Shown here one piece after another: positions 1 to 9,494 of a stretch of DNA of 52,977 nucleotides. The translations under genes were made by a program, and so were the position numbers. The DNA is from Candidatus Poribacteria bacterium. GTDB taxonomy: Bacteria; Poribacteria; WGA-4E; WGA-3G. The notes beneath the pieces were generated by a model, which did not search any database, was not told where the DNA came from, and saw only the letters and a list, made by a program, of their open reading frames with translations. Location of the stretch: the NCBI GenBank assembly GCA_028820845.1, contig JAPPII010000120.1, positions 1-52,977 on the forward strand. Direction: 5' to 3'. The number at the start of each line of letters is the position of its first letter. The first letter of the stretch is position 1.

Positions 1-87
1 TGGGGTAGTAGAGATTTGAAAATAGGGACGCTCCGAAGTATTCTTAAACAATTAGAGATTGACTATCAAACATTTCTGGACAGTTAA
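1..87 (+). CDS. HicA-like mRNA interferase toxin, C-terminal fragment
   Basis: The first 28 codons of the window are the tail of a gene that begins outside it, ending at TAA 85-87. The visible peptide includes DLKIGTLRSILKQLEID, which matches the usual end of HicA-type toxins (KxGTLRSILKQAGI). HicA proteins are small double-stranded-RNA-binding-fold ribonucleases that cleave mRNA and are neutralised by HicB. No HicB follows, so a partner would have to lie upstream of the window. A hairpin terminator follows directly. The catalytic histidine is not in view, so the family call rests on this short motif only. Confidence 0.6.
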   Translation, partial: WGSRDLKIGTLRSILKQLEIDYQTFLDS

Positions 88-94
88 TCTGATA

Positions 95-128
95 AAGGCA
101 GCAGCCACACCCCTGCTGCCTTTTGTTT
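95..128 (+). terminator. Rho-independent terminator after the HicA-like gene
   Basis: AAGGCAGCAG (95-104) pairs perfectly with CTGCTGCCTT (113-122) around an 8-base loop and is followed by a T-rich run. It sits 8 bases after the stop codon at 87. Confidence 0.8.
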
Positions 129-208
129 TACTTTGATACCTTTTTGTTGAAAAACACAATTAGTAGTTTTAGGCTTGGATTTTTAGCATAAGAAAGGATA
201 ATCTGTCA

Positions 209-1258
209 ATGAGCAAAACAAGAAAAGTTCTGATGATGAACGAAGCCGGACGTATCTGGACAGAAGAACAAGAAACGCCTGCACCGAAACCCGGGCAGCT
301 TTTAATTCAAGTCCACGCCTCTATGGTAAGTCCCGGGACAGAACTCGGCGGTGTCAAACGCCGACGCGAAAACCCGGGGTCCGAAGCGCGGCAACGTCCT
401 TTCGGATACACAAACGCCGGTGTCGTGATTGGCAAAGAAGGCGATTGCGACGAATTCGAGATTGGCGATCGGGTCGCTGGTATGGGGGGCGGCTACGCAC
501 TCCACGCGACGTACGCCTGTGTGCCGCACAACTTATGTGCGAAGGTCCCCGATAACGTCGCCAGTGAGGCGGCATCATCTATTCATCTCGCAGCAACGGC
601 ATTGCATGCCGTGCAACGCGGACGTATCCGTATCGGAGAAAACGTTGTTGTCGCTGGATTGGGCATTGTCGGGCAGTTTGCTTGTCAGATAGCCAAAACG
701 GCGGGGGCTTATGTCATCGGTTTGGACAGGTTACCCTTACGAATAGGCATTGCGGAAAATGCTGGGATACACCGTGCGATAAACGTCTCAGAGGCGGATC
801 CGATTCCCACCGCAGCGGAATTCACCAACGGCTACGGTATGGATTGCGGGATTATCGCCTTCGGCGGCGACGCAACGAGCGCGTTCCAGCAAATCCGAGC
901 GATGTTGAAGACCGCACCCGATACGCACAAAGTCGGACGGATTGTTATTGTCGGCGGTGCAAATATTACGCACGGCTTCGCAGCAGGGCTCGGGAACGTG
1001 GACGTTATCAGTGCAGCGCGGACGGGGCCGGGGTATCACGATGAGGATTACGAACACGGTGCGGATTATCCACCAGTATTTGTCCCCTGGCCGACCCAAC
1101 GCAACTTGGAACTCTCGCTGCGCCTGATGTCGGAGGGCAAGATTCAGGTACAACCCTTGATTACAGATATTCTTCCGATTGATCAGGCACCCGAAGGGTG
1201 TGAGAAACTCATCCAGACACCAAACGAGGCGTTAGGTGTTGTCTTTTCAATGCGGTGA
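209..1258 (+). CDS. Zinc-type medium-chain alcohol dehydrogenase-like protein
   Basis: 349 residues. An N-terminal GroES-like half is followed by a Rossmann fold with the motif GLGIVGQFACQIAK near residue 150, then a glycine-rich VGGAN segment. This is the order of the medium-chain dehydrogenase/reductase superfamily, which oxidises alcohols or sugars with NAD(P). The cysteine set that binds structural zinc is not evident, so zinc content and substrate are unknown. ATG 209 follows AAAGGA with acceptable spacing. The terminator at 95-128 insulates it from the preceding gene, and a fold-back repeat follows it. In such genomes these enzymes often accompany Gfo/Idh/MocA dehydrogenases in sugar catabolism, but nothing here fixes a substrate. 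Confidence 0.85.
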   Translation: MSKTRKVLMMNEAGRIWTEEQETPAPKPGQLLIQVHASMVSPGTELGGVKRRRENPGSEARQRPFGYTNAGVVIGKEGDCDEFEIGDRVAGMGGGYALHATYACVPHNLCAKVPDNVASEAASSIHLAATALHAVQRGRIRIGENVVVAGLGIVGQFACQIAKTAGAYVIGLDRLPLRIGIAENAGIHRAINVSEADPIPTAAEFTNGYGMDCGIIAFGGDATSAFQQIRAMLKTAPDTHKVGRIVIVGGANITHGFAAGLGNVDVISAARTGPGYHDEDYEHGADYPPVFVPWPTQRNLELSLRLMSEGKIQVQPLITDILPIDQAPEGCEKLIQTPNEALGVVFSMR

Positions 1259-1380
1259 TAGCGGTCAGCAGTCAGCAGTCAGCAAAGAGGTGGGGTTGTA
1301 ACAATTTTCCCCGCCTTGGCGGTCTCTAAGGTCAATAGAATTGTTACAAAGAAAACTCTTAACTAATAACCAATAACTAA

Positions 1381-1515
1381 TAGTCTGTTCAGTCTAAAAT
1401 TGGGAGTAACTCGGTTCGTAGTAGGGCAATTCATTGACCGTTGTTTATTTTCGGACGTGCGATAAATCGCACTACTACGAACGCATTCACCTACAATTCA
1501 AAGGTGGACAGACTA
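1381..1515. repeat. MITE-like nested fold-back element
   Basis: The outer ends TAGTCTGT (1381-1388) and ACAGACTA (1508-1515) are inverted copies. Inside, GTTCGTAGTAG (1414-1424) and CTACTACGAAC (1472-1482) are a perfect 11-base inverted pair. Similar near-duplicated ACTAATAAC/AACCAATAA sequence flanks both ends, like a long target duplication. There is no coding sequence inside. The whole 1259-1539 gap is otherwise only short GGTCAGCAGTCAGC-type repeats. Related GTAGTAGGGCAATTCATTG copies occur elsewhere in the window. Confidence 0.65.
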
Positions 1516-1539
1516 CTAATAACTAACAACCAATAAAAT

Positions 1540-2757
1540 ATGGAAATTAGAGCGGTTCGAGAATCAGAGTTAGAGCAGGTTATAGAACTTAGCTGCTTGG
1601 CTTTTGACCCAAATGGACATGAACGCTATTGGCAGTATGTGAAAGGCGATAGCAGTTATAGGCTTTCACAGACGCGAGTCGTCGTTGTAAACGACCGTGT
1701 TATTTCGACCCTGCGCGTCTGGGAACGACGCATACGGGTCGGTGCCTCTCTCGTAACGATGGGTGGCATCGGTGGCGTCTGCACACATCCGCATTATCGT
1801 GGGGTCGGCTATGCGTCTGCCCTCATGCGAGACACAATCGACTATCTACGGACGACAGGATGCGATCTTGGTGTGCTGTTCACGATCATTCCAGAAGCAT
1901 TTTACCGCCGATTGGGATGGACTTCCCTGCCTCTCCACAGTTTCAATTTGAAATGCAACTCGGCAACACGCACGGTAACTTCATCTGAATGGCAGGTAAC
2001 CGATTTTAACCCAGAAACCGACGTAGACGCTGTGGCGAAGCTACACGATCTTGCCAATGCCGAACAGAGCGGAACCATCGCCCGGACACGCGCTTATTGG
2101 GATATGGCACCCCCCCGTATTCGGGGTGTCCTTCCAACCGTTGTCGCACGCCAAGATGGATATATTGCCGGATACCTCAACTATGAAATAGAAGGCAAGC
2201 GTGTGGAGGTGCGCGAAGTGGGATATATCCCCGATAATTCGACAGTCTTGGATGCACTTGTATCCCATTTTTTACAGGTATGCGAAACACAAAGCGTTGA
2301 AGAGATAGAAAGTAGATTCACATCTCAACACCCGTTTGCCAAACGCCTAATAGCAGAATGTGACAGTCCGATAACGCCGATAGAATACACAGGGATGATG
2401 CTCTACGCTATTCGTCCGGCTGTGTTTTTGCGTCGCTTTATAGTCCAATGGGAGTCGCGAATTGGGGATGCTGATGGGACATTTCCACCACTCACTGTCA
2501 AACTCCCTGCCCTCGACAATCAGCAAGCAGTGCTACGGCACAATGCTGATGGCACCCTACAAATCCTTCCTGAGGATGCCGATGCAGTTGATTTCGGCAT
2601 AGACCTATCCGAAGCAGATTTTTGGAAACTCCTATTTGGCGAAATTGGGTGGGAGCAGATAAGTGCTGATGCGACAGTCCCCACAGAAATCTCGGCGTTT
2701 TTAGCGGTTCTGTTTCCCAAACGGGATGTTATTTATTGGTGTCCGGATGGGTATTAG
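1540..2757 (+). CDS. GNAT N-acetyltransferase, Eis-like with SCP2-type C-terminus
   Basis: 405 residues. The acetyl-CoA-binding signature CTHPHYRGVGYASALM lies at about 81-96 (R/Q-x-x-G-x-A type loop), preceded by a beta strand ending GGIGGV. The length, a second GNAT-like half at about 150-280 and a C-terminal sterol-carrier-like domain (about 300-400) match the Eis family. Eis proteins acetylate amines such as aminoglycosides or lysines, using the C-terminal carboxylate. The C-terminus here is DGY. Substrate unknown. ATG 1540 has no recognisable Shine-Dalgarno because the fold-back repeat ends 24 bases upstream. The cupin gene follows almost immediately, so the two may be co-transcribed. 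Confidence 0.8.
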   Translation: MEIRAVRESELEQVIELSCLAFDPNGHERYWQYVKGDSSYRLSQTRVVVVNDRVISTLRVWERRIRVGASLVTMGGIGGVCTHPHYRGVGYASALMRDTIDYLRTTGCDLGVLFTIIPEAFYRRLGWTSLPLHSFNLKCNSATRTVTSSEWQVTDFNPETDVDAVAKLHDLANAEQSGTIARTRAYWDMAPPRIRGVLPTVVARQDGYIAGYLNYEIEGKRVEVREVGYIPDNSTVLDALVSHFLQVCETQSVEEIESRFTSQHPFAKRLIAECDSPITPIEYTGMMLYAIRPAVFLRRFIVQWESRIGDADGTFPPLTVKLPALDNQQAVLRHNADGTLQILPEDADAVDFGIDLSEADFWKLLFGEIGWEQISADATVPTEISAFLAVLFPKRDVIYWCPDGY

Positions 2758-2783
2758 CGTCCATTAAATTACGGAGATTTACA

Positions 2784-3167
2784 ATGAACACATCGTTTGA
2801 AAGACCCTACAGGCCCGCAGATCTGAACACATCCTTAACAAAAGCATTTCCACTCATATCAATGGCTGAAAACCTCATGGAAGAAGCCACGTCCGCTACG
2901 TCAGGGAGAGCCTCGTTGACATTAGCCCGCGGTGATGAATTGACTATCGTCCTGGTCGCTATGAAATCGGAAGCGACGCTTGTGGAGCATTCAGCACCCG
3001 CAGCCGCTACCGTCATTGTGCTCAGTGGAAACATCATATTTACAACAAGCAACGACAAAATAACGCTCGAACAAGGCGATAGTGTTACCTTCACAGCTGA
3101 CATCCTTCATAGCGTCCACGCCAGTGGAGATAGTGCGTTCCTTATTGTAATTGGCGGAAGCAGCTAA
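2784..3167 (+). CDS. Small cupin-domain protein
   Basis: 127 residues. The region GRASLTLARGDELTIVLV to ILHSVHASGDSAFLIVI forms the two cupin motifs of a small beta barrel. The usual first-motif HxH metal ligands are poorly conserved (EHSAP), and only the later ILHSVHA is histidine-rich, so metal binding is uncertain. ATG 2784 is preferred over upstream codons because ACGGAG precedes it. An earlier start would overlap the acetyltransferase. The gene sits 26 bases after the acetyltransferase stop. Likely cytosolic; there is no signal peptide. It may be a sensor or a small accessory enzyme, with no pathway indicated. Confidence 0.7.
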   Translation: MNTSFERPYRPADLNTSLTKAFPLISMAENLMEEATSATSGRASLTLARGDELTIVLVAMKSEATLVEHSAPAAATVIVLSGNIIFTTSNDKITLEQGDSVTFTADILHSVHASGDSAFLIVIGGSS

Positions 3168-3199
3168 GTAGTGCAAAGGTAGGACGGGTTAGTAGAAGG

Positions 3200-4123
3200 A
3201 TGGCGCAAAAAAATAAACACAATTCAGAATCTCGGAAAGGTGGAACGCAAACCAGCGCGTTTGGGACCCGTGGAAGAATCAATCACGATGCCAGCGAATT
3301 CTATGGGAGCAGACTCTACGCCAATCAGGAAATTCCCGAACCCGATACGTGGACGGAAAACCCCATCCCCACCGAAAATCTCAATCAACTTTATTGCACA
3401 TCCAGCACAGAGATGTCCGAAATCCCCCATGAGAGTGTCCATCTGATGGTTACGTCCCCGCCGTACAATGCGAAAAAAGAATACGACGAAGACCTATCGC
3501 TCGGAGAATATAGAGAACTCCTCTACACTGTTTTCGCCGAGACCTATAAAAAACTGGTTACGGGTGGTAGGGCATGCATCAATATCGCCAACTTGGGACG
3601 CAAACCCTATATCCCGCTGCATAGCTACATCATAGAAGATATGTTGGCGATAGGTTACCACATGCGTGGCGAAATCATCTGGGACAAAGCCTCAAGTGCC
3701 GGAAGTTCAACGGCATGGGGGAGTTGGTTATCGGCAGCGAATCCGGTATTGAGAGACGTTCACGAATACATCCTCGTTTTCTCCAAAGGCTCCTTCTCGC
3801 GAAAACGGGACGGAAAAGAAAACTCAATTCGTAAAGAGGACTTTTTAGAATGGACAAAAAGCGTCTGGAGCTTCCCGGCTGTTTCAGCGAAACGCATCGG
3901 TCACCCTGCCCCGTTTCCTGAGGAGCTTCCGCACCGACTCATTCAACTCTATACTTTCGTTGGGGATGTCGTTTTGGATCCGTTTTGTGGGAGTGGTACG
4001 ACGTGTTTGAGTGCCTTGAAGTCGGGACGACACTATATCGGATACGATATTGAGGAGAGTTATATTGAATTAGCAACTGAACGGATTAAAGCATACACCC
4101 ATCAGACCCGGCTACCGGTATAA
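3200..4123 (+). CDS. DNA methyltransferase, N4-cytosine type (beta class)
   Basis: 307 residues. Catalytic motif IV TSPPYN is at 85-90. The SAM-binding motif I DPFCGSGTT is near residue 260, followed by GYDIEESYIELATERI. The order IV before I is the beta class, and S-P-P-Y rather than D-P-P-Y favours N4-cytosine methylation, although some N6-adenine enzymes share it. No restriction endonuclease is adjacent: the cupin lies upstream, and a convergent ankyrin gene ends 17 bases downstream. It is therefore an orphan methyltransferase here. AAGG abuts ATG 3200, so the exact start is less certain. Confidence 0.88.
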   Translation: MAQKNKHNSESRKGGTQTSAFGTRGRINHDASEFYGSRLYANQEIPEPDTWTENPIPTENLNQLYCTSSTEMSEIPHESVHLMVTSPPYNAKKEYDEDLSLGEYRELLYTVFAETYKKLVTGGRACINIANLGRKPYIPLHSYIIEDMLAIGYHMRGEIIWDKASSAGSSTAWGSWLSAANPVLRDVHEYILVFSKGSFSRKRDGKENSIRKEDFLEWTKSVWSFPAVSAKRIGHPAPFPEELPHRLIQLYTFVGDVVLDPFCGSGTTCLSALKSGRHYIGYDIEESYIELATERIKAYTHQTRLPV

Positions 4124-4140
4124 GGGGACTTAGATCCAGG

Positions 4141-5043
4141 CTATCCCCATAACCAGCGCCTTCTGCCTCGACGAACATTTAACATCTTTACCGCCTCAAG
4201 TGCTTCCCGCTGTTCAGCAAGGTCTAAGGGGGTATAGCCATTTTTGTCTTTCACATTGAGGTTTGCCCTATTTTCCAACAGCATTGCTACGATTTGACGG
4301 GCATTGTCTCGTGCCGCGATGTGGAGAGCCGTCCAATCATTGGCACCGACTGCATTGACATTAGCACCATCTTTCACCAGATAGGATACCGTTTCATGCG
4401 AATTGTGAGCCGCTGCAACATGGAGAGGGGTATCACCATTTTCATCCGTCGCGTTAATATCAGCACCGTGATCTATCAATGCAATTGCTACCTCATGCGC
4501 GTTGTCCTCTGCTGCGATATGTAAGGGAGTATAGCCTTTACGATTTTGCGCGTTAACATCGGCGCCACTCTCTATTAGCACGACGGCTGTTCTATAAGCG
4601 TTCCGCCACGCTGCCCAGTGTAAGAGCGTATAGCCCGACTTTTCCCTCGGATTGAGCTCCGTGCGGTTTTCCAGCGACAGTGCCTCTGCCTCATAAACAT
4701 TGCGCCACGCTGCCCAATGTAACGGTGTATCCCCTTCATCGTTCTTCCCATTAGCATCAGCACCGTTTTCCAGCAATACCGTTGCCGTTTCATGGGCGTT
4801 GTTCCACGCTGCCCAGTGTAAGGGCATAAACCCTTTATCATTCCGTGCGTTGACATCCGCATCATGTTCCAGCAATACCGCTGCCGCTTCATAAGCATTG
4901 TGCCACGCTGCCCAATGGAGCGGCGGGTATCCATATTGATCCAATGCGTTGACATCAGTACCATTTTTTAGTAACACCGTCGTCGCTTCACAAGCGTTGT
5001 CCCGTGCTGCATCATGTAGGGAAGTATAGCCGGATTCGTTCAT
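4141..5043 (-). CDS. Ankyrin-repeat protein
   Basis: 300 residues made almost entirely of about nine 33-residue ankyrin repeats with the pattern GxTPLHxAAxxNxxEVxxxLLxxGADVNAxxxx. The last is partial and runs into a basic tail (RRGRRRWLWG). There is no signal peptide or other domain. Ankyrin arrays bind proteins, and in host-associated bacteria some are exported effectors, but nothing here shows secretion. An ATG at 5043 is preceded by an in-frame TTG at 5046; AAGG lies about 8 bases upstream of the ATG. Repeats share the unusual LHWAAWxNAxE core, suggesting recent internal duplication. Confidence 0.85.
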   Translation of the reverse strand: MNESGYTSLHDAARDNACEATTVLLKNGTDVNALDQYGYPPLHWAAWHNAYEAAAVLLEHDADVNARNDKGFMPLHWAAWNNAHETATVLLENGADANGKNDEGDTPLHWAAWRNVYEAEALSLENRTELNPREKSGYTLLHWAAWRNAYRTAVVLIESGADVNAQNRKGYTPLHIAAEDNAHEVAIALIDHGADINATDENGDTPLHVAAAHNSHETVSYLVKDGANVNAVGANDWTALHIAARDNARQIVAMLLENRANLNVKDKNGYTPLDLAEQREALEAVKMLNVRRGRRRWLWG

Positions 5044-5160
5044 CAAGTTAACCTTAGGTGTAGTCTGTAAGATAGAACTCTGTTTTTATTTTACTGGACG
5101 CGGCGCGAAAATACAATACTTTTTTATTCCCAGACAATTTAATCGTAGGACCACGCGAAA

Positions 5161-5448
5161 TCACTCAACGGCATCAGGCTTGACGACTTTAAACTTAAGT
5201 TCCCCCGGTTTAACGTAGCCGAGCCGTTTCCGGGCAAGTCGTTCTTTGGTGAGCGTATCACCTTTCAGCATTTCAACACGCTTTTGAAGTAGGTCCCGTT
5301 CAGCCTCCAGTTTTCGTATCTCGGCGCGGTAGGCCTCCTCAGCAATCTGTGCCTGTTGCCAGTCACTGTAACCGTTCATAAATTGCCCAACACTCACTAA
5401 GAGCAAGCCAAGTGCTATGATAAATAAGATCAGACGCCCAACGTGCAT
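5161..5448 (-). CDS. ftsB: Septum formation initiator, FtsB/DivIC family
   Basis: 95 residues: a short cytoplasmic start, one membrane helix (LILFIIALGLLLVSVGQFM), then a coiled coil (about 34-65, AEEAYRAEIRKLEAERDLLQ). It ends in the conserved region ARKRLGYVKPGE. FtsB/DivIC is a bitopic protein of the division machinery that links FtsL and FtsQ at midcell. It follows eno on the same strand, an arrangement seen in many bacteria, which supports the call. GAGG precedes ATG 5448 by 8 bases. The 100-base gap to eno holds imperfect GCGGTTAGCAAT repeats. Confidence 0.85.
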   Translation of the reverse strand: MHVGRLILFIIALGLLLVSVGQFMNGYSDWQQAQIAEEAYRAEIRKLEAERDLLQKRVEMLKGDTLTKERLARKRLGYVKPGELKFKVVKPDAVE

Positions 5449-5549
5449 AAGGGAAACCTCATTACGGCTATCGGTGATTCGTTGTTAGCAATACGCCATT
5501 TGCTGTTAAGGTGTTCCACTCCGCTCTACTCTTAGCGGTTAGCAATATG

Positions 5550-7693
<2,144 letters not shown>

Positions 7694-7744
7694 GTCTGTC
7701 TCAATTTGGAAGTATCCATCTATACCTGCCTCGGATTAGTGTGC

Positions 7745-8440
7745 CTATAACTTCTCCTCGTACGTGAGCAGAAGCGTCTCTGCCGAAATCTCATCTTTCT
7801 GTGCAACCGCTTCCAACGCTCCATTTATCATAAAGAGGAACCTTGTCCCCACAAGATAGCCCAACTCTGTGTTATGTGTTGTAACAACAATACCTGTCCC
7901 TTTTTGGCGTTCTTCTGCGATGCGTTCAAGGACGAACTGTTTAGCGGAAGCATCCAAGCCAGAGAAGGGTTCATCGAATAACAAGACTGAGGGATGATGG
8001 AGGAGGGCTCTGGCAATCATAAAGCGCTGTGTCATGCCTCGTGAGAAGATATGCAGGGGTTCATGGATAAAACGTTGCAGCCCGACTTCTGTGAGAAGTG
8101 TTGTTGCGCGGTGTTCAAGCTGCTCGACACCATACATCTGTCCGAAAAATCTGAGATTCTCATAAGGACTGAAGATCGGGTAAGCCAGATGTTCATGAAC
8201 GACGACACCCAATGCCCGTCGCACGTCCGAAGGATTGGCAATGGCATCTGCGCCTTCAATTTCAAGCGCGCCTGATGTCGGTCGGAGGAGGGTTGCGAGC
8301 ATTCGGATGAGCGTTGTTTTCCCTGCGCCATTCGGACCGAAAATCGTAACGACTTCTCCCGGACGAACCGAAAGCGTAGCCCCTTTGACAATTGTGCGGT
8401 GTCCAAAGTGTTTAGTGAGTCCGGAAGCACGGATGCGCAT
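7745..8440 (-). CDS. ccmA: Haem exporter ATPase CcmA
   Basis: 231 residues of a single ABC ATPase domain. Walker A is GPNGAGKTTL, the signature region FSRGMTQRFMIARALL, Walker B LLFDEPFSGLD, and the switch histidine lies in VTTHN. CcmA hydrolyses ATP to free haem-loaded CcmE from CcmC in System I. The start is set at ATG 8440: a longer frame would run into the terminator hairpin at 8474-8500 that ends the korAB transcript. No good ribosome-binding site is visible at 8440. The CcmA call over a generic ABC ATPase rests on the adjacent ccmB and the rest of the ccm genes. Confidence 0.87.
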   Translation of the reverse strand: MRIRASGLTKHFGHRTIVKGATLSVRPGEVVTIFGPNGAGKTTLIRMLATLLRPTSGALEIEGADAIANPSDVRRALGVVVHEHLAYPIFSPYENLRFFGQMYGVEQLEHRATTLLTEVGLQRFIHEPLHIFSRGMTQRFMIARALLHHPSVLLFDEPFSGLDASAKQFVLERIAEERQKGTGIVVTTHNTELGYLVGTRFLFMINGALEAVAQKDEISAETLLLTYEEKL

Positions 8441-8464
8441 GGTGTGAACGATTCCGTAAGGCGC

Positions 8465-8500
8465 AAAAAAGACATAGGACGGAGCCTGGCCCCGCCCTAT
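8465..8500 (-). terminator. Rho-independent terminator after korB
   Basis: Read on the minus strand, ATAGGGCGGGGC pairs with GCTCCGTCCTAT (positions 8500-8474), with two G-U wobbles and a 3-base loop, followed by TCTTTTTTG. It lies about 60 bases after the korB stop and 25 bases before the ccmA start, so it separates the kor transcript from ccmAB. Confidence 0.75.
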
Positions 8501-8561
8501 AATCAACCAATATCATGAACAAAAAGTAGGCGTGCAAAAAACGACCGATACCACGTCCGTC

Positions 8562-9476
8562 TTACATCATACTCTGGATAATTGCATCGCCTTGTTCTTC
8601 GGTAACACCGAGCGGTTGATGCGCCATGGGCCCGTTTTCTAAAACCGGTTCCATCTCATCTAAGGCGGGGCGGCTGGTATCTTGATAGAACAGACCGATC
8701 GGAATCTCATCTCCCCACTTGGCAGCTTCCTGAAGTGCCGCAGCTTGATCACTCGGATCGTGGTTTTCGAGTTCTCTGACGCGCTGCTTGAAAAAGTCAG
8801 TTGTATTGTCTCTATTGAAAGTAATACAAGGACTAAACACATCAATAAGGGCAAAACCCTTGTGTTGCATGCCGTTGTACATCAATTCTGCCAGTTGTCT
8901 CGGATTCCCGCTAAACCCTCTGGCGACATAGGTCGCGCCGGTAACAATTGCCATAGCAATCGGATTGAGCGGTGCCTCTATATTGCCAAAGGGTGTGCTT
9001 TTCGTCTTCATATCCATCAAACTCGTCGGCGAAGTTTGACCAATGGTCAATCCATAAATCTGGTTGTTCATCACGATATAGAGGAGGTCAATATTCTTTC
9101 GCATCGTGTGGACAAAATGGTTCCCGCCGATGCCGTATCCATCCCCATCGCCGCCAGTAACAACCACATTCATCTCGTGATTGGCAAGCTTGGCACCCGT
9201 TGCAACCGCAAGTGAGCGTCCATGGAGTGTATGCATCCCGTAAGTCCGAATGTATCCGGGCAGGTTGGAGGAGCAACCAATGCCACTTACGGTGAGGTGT
9301 TCATGATTGCCTTTGCCAAGTTTTGCATAAGCAGTCTGCAGAGAACTGAGTACACCGTAATCACCACACCCTGCACACCAATCCGGACGAACATCACCTT
9401 GGAAATCTCTCGCGGTGGGTGCCCCTTGAATGGGTCTTTCGCGTCGAGTGGATCTTTCTCGTTTTGCTTTTGCCAT
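8562..9476 (-). CDS. korB: 2-oxoacid:ferredoxin oxidoreductase, beta subunit
   Basis: 304 residues. It contains PDWCAGCGDYGVLSSLQ near residue 32 and the thiamine-diphosphate/Mg motif GDGDGYGIGGNHF followed by MNNQIYGLTIGQTSPT. These mark the beta subunit of ferredoxin-dependent 2-oxoacid oxidoreductases, most like the 2-oxoglutarate type that makes or uses succinyl-CoA. The start is placed at ATG 9476, 9 bases after AAAGGAGG; the ATG 9 bases earlier directly abuts that site. It follows korA with an 18-base gap, forming a two-gene operon closed by the terminator at 8465-8500. The 2-oxoglutarate assignment is by family resemblance only. Confidence 0.92.
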   Translation of the reverse strand: MAKAKRERSTRRERPIQGAPTARDFQGDVRPDWCAGCGDYGVLSSLQTAYAKLGKGNHEHLTVSGIGCSSNLPGYIRTYGMHTLHGRSLAVATGAKLANHEMNVVVTGGDGDGYGIGGNHFVHTMRKNIDLLYIVMNNQIYGLTIGQTSPTSLMDMKTKSTPFGNIEAPLNPIAMAIVTGATYVARGFSGNPRQLAELMYNGMQHKGFALIDVFSPCITFNRDNTTDFFKQRVRELENHDPSDQAAALQEAAKWGDEIPIGLFYQDTSRPALDEMEPVLENGPMAHQPLGVTEEQGDAIIQSMM

Positions 9477-9494
9477 CTGATTCATCCTCCTTTA

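Noticed and set aside
8441-8506. N-terminal extension of CcmA
   Set aside because: It overlaps the korB terminator hairpin and T-tract; the conserved CcmA sequence begins at 8440.
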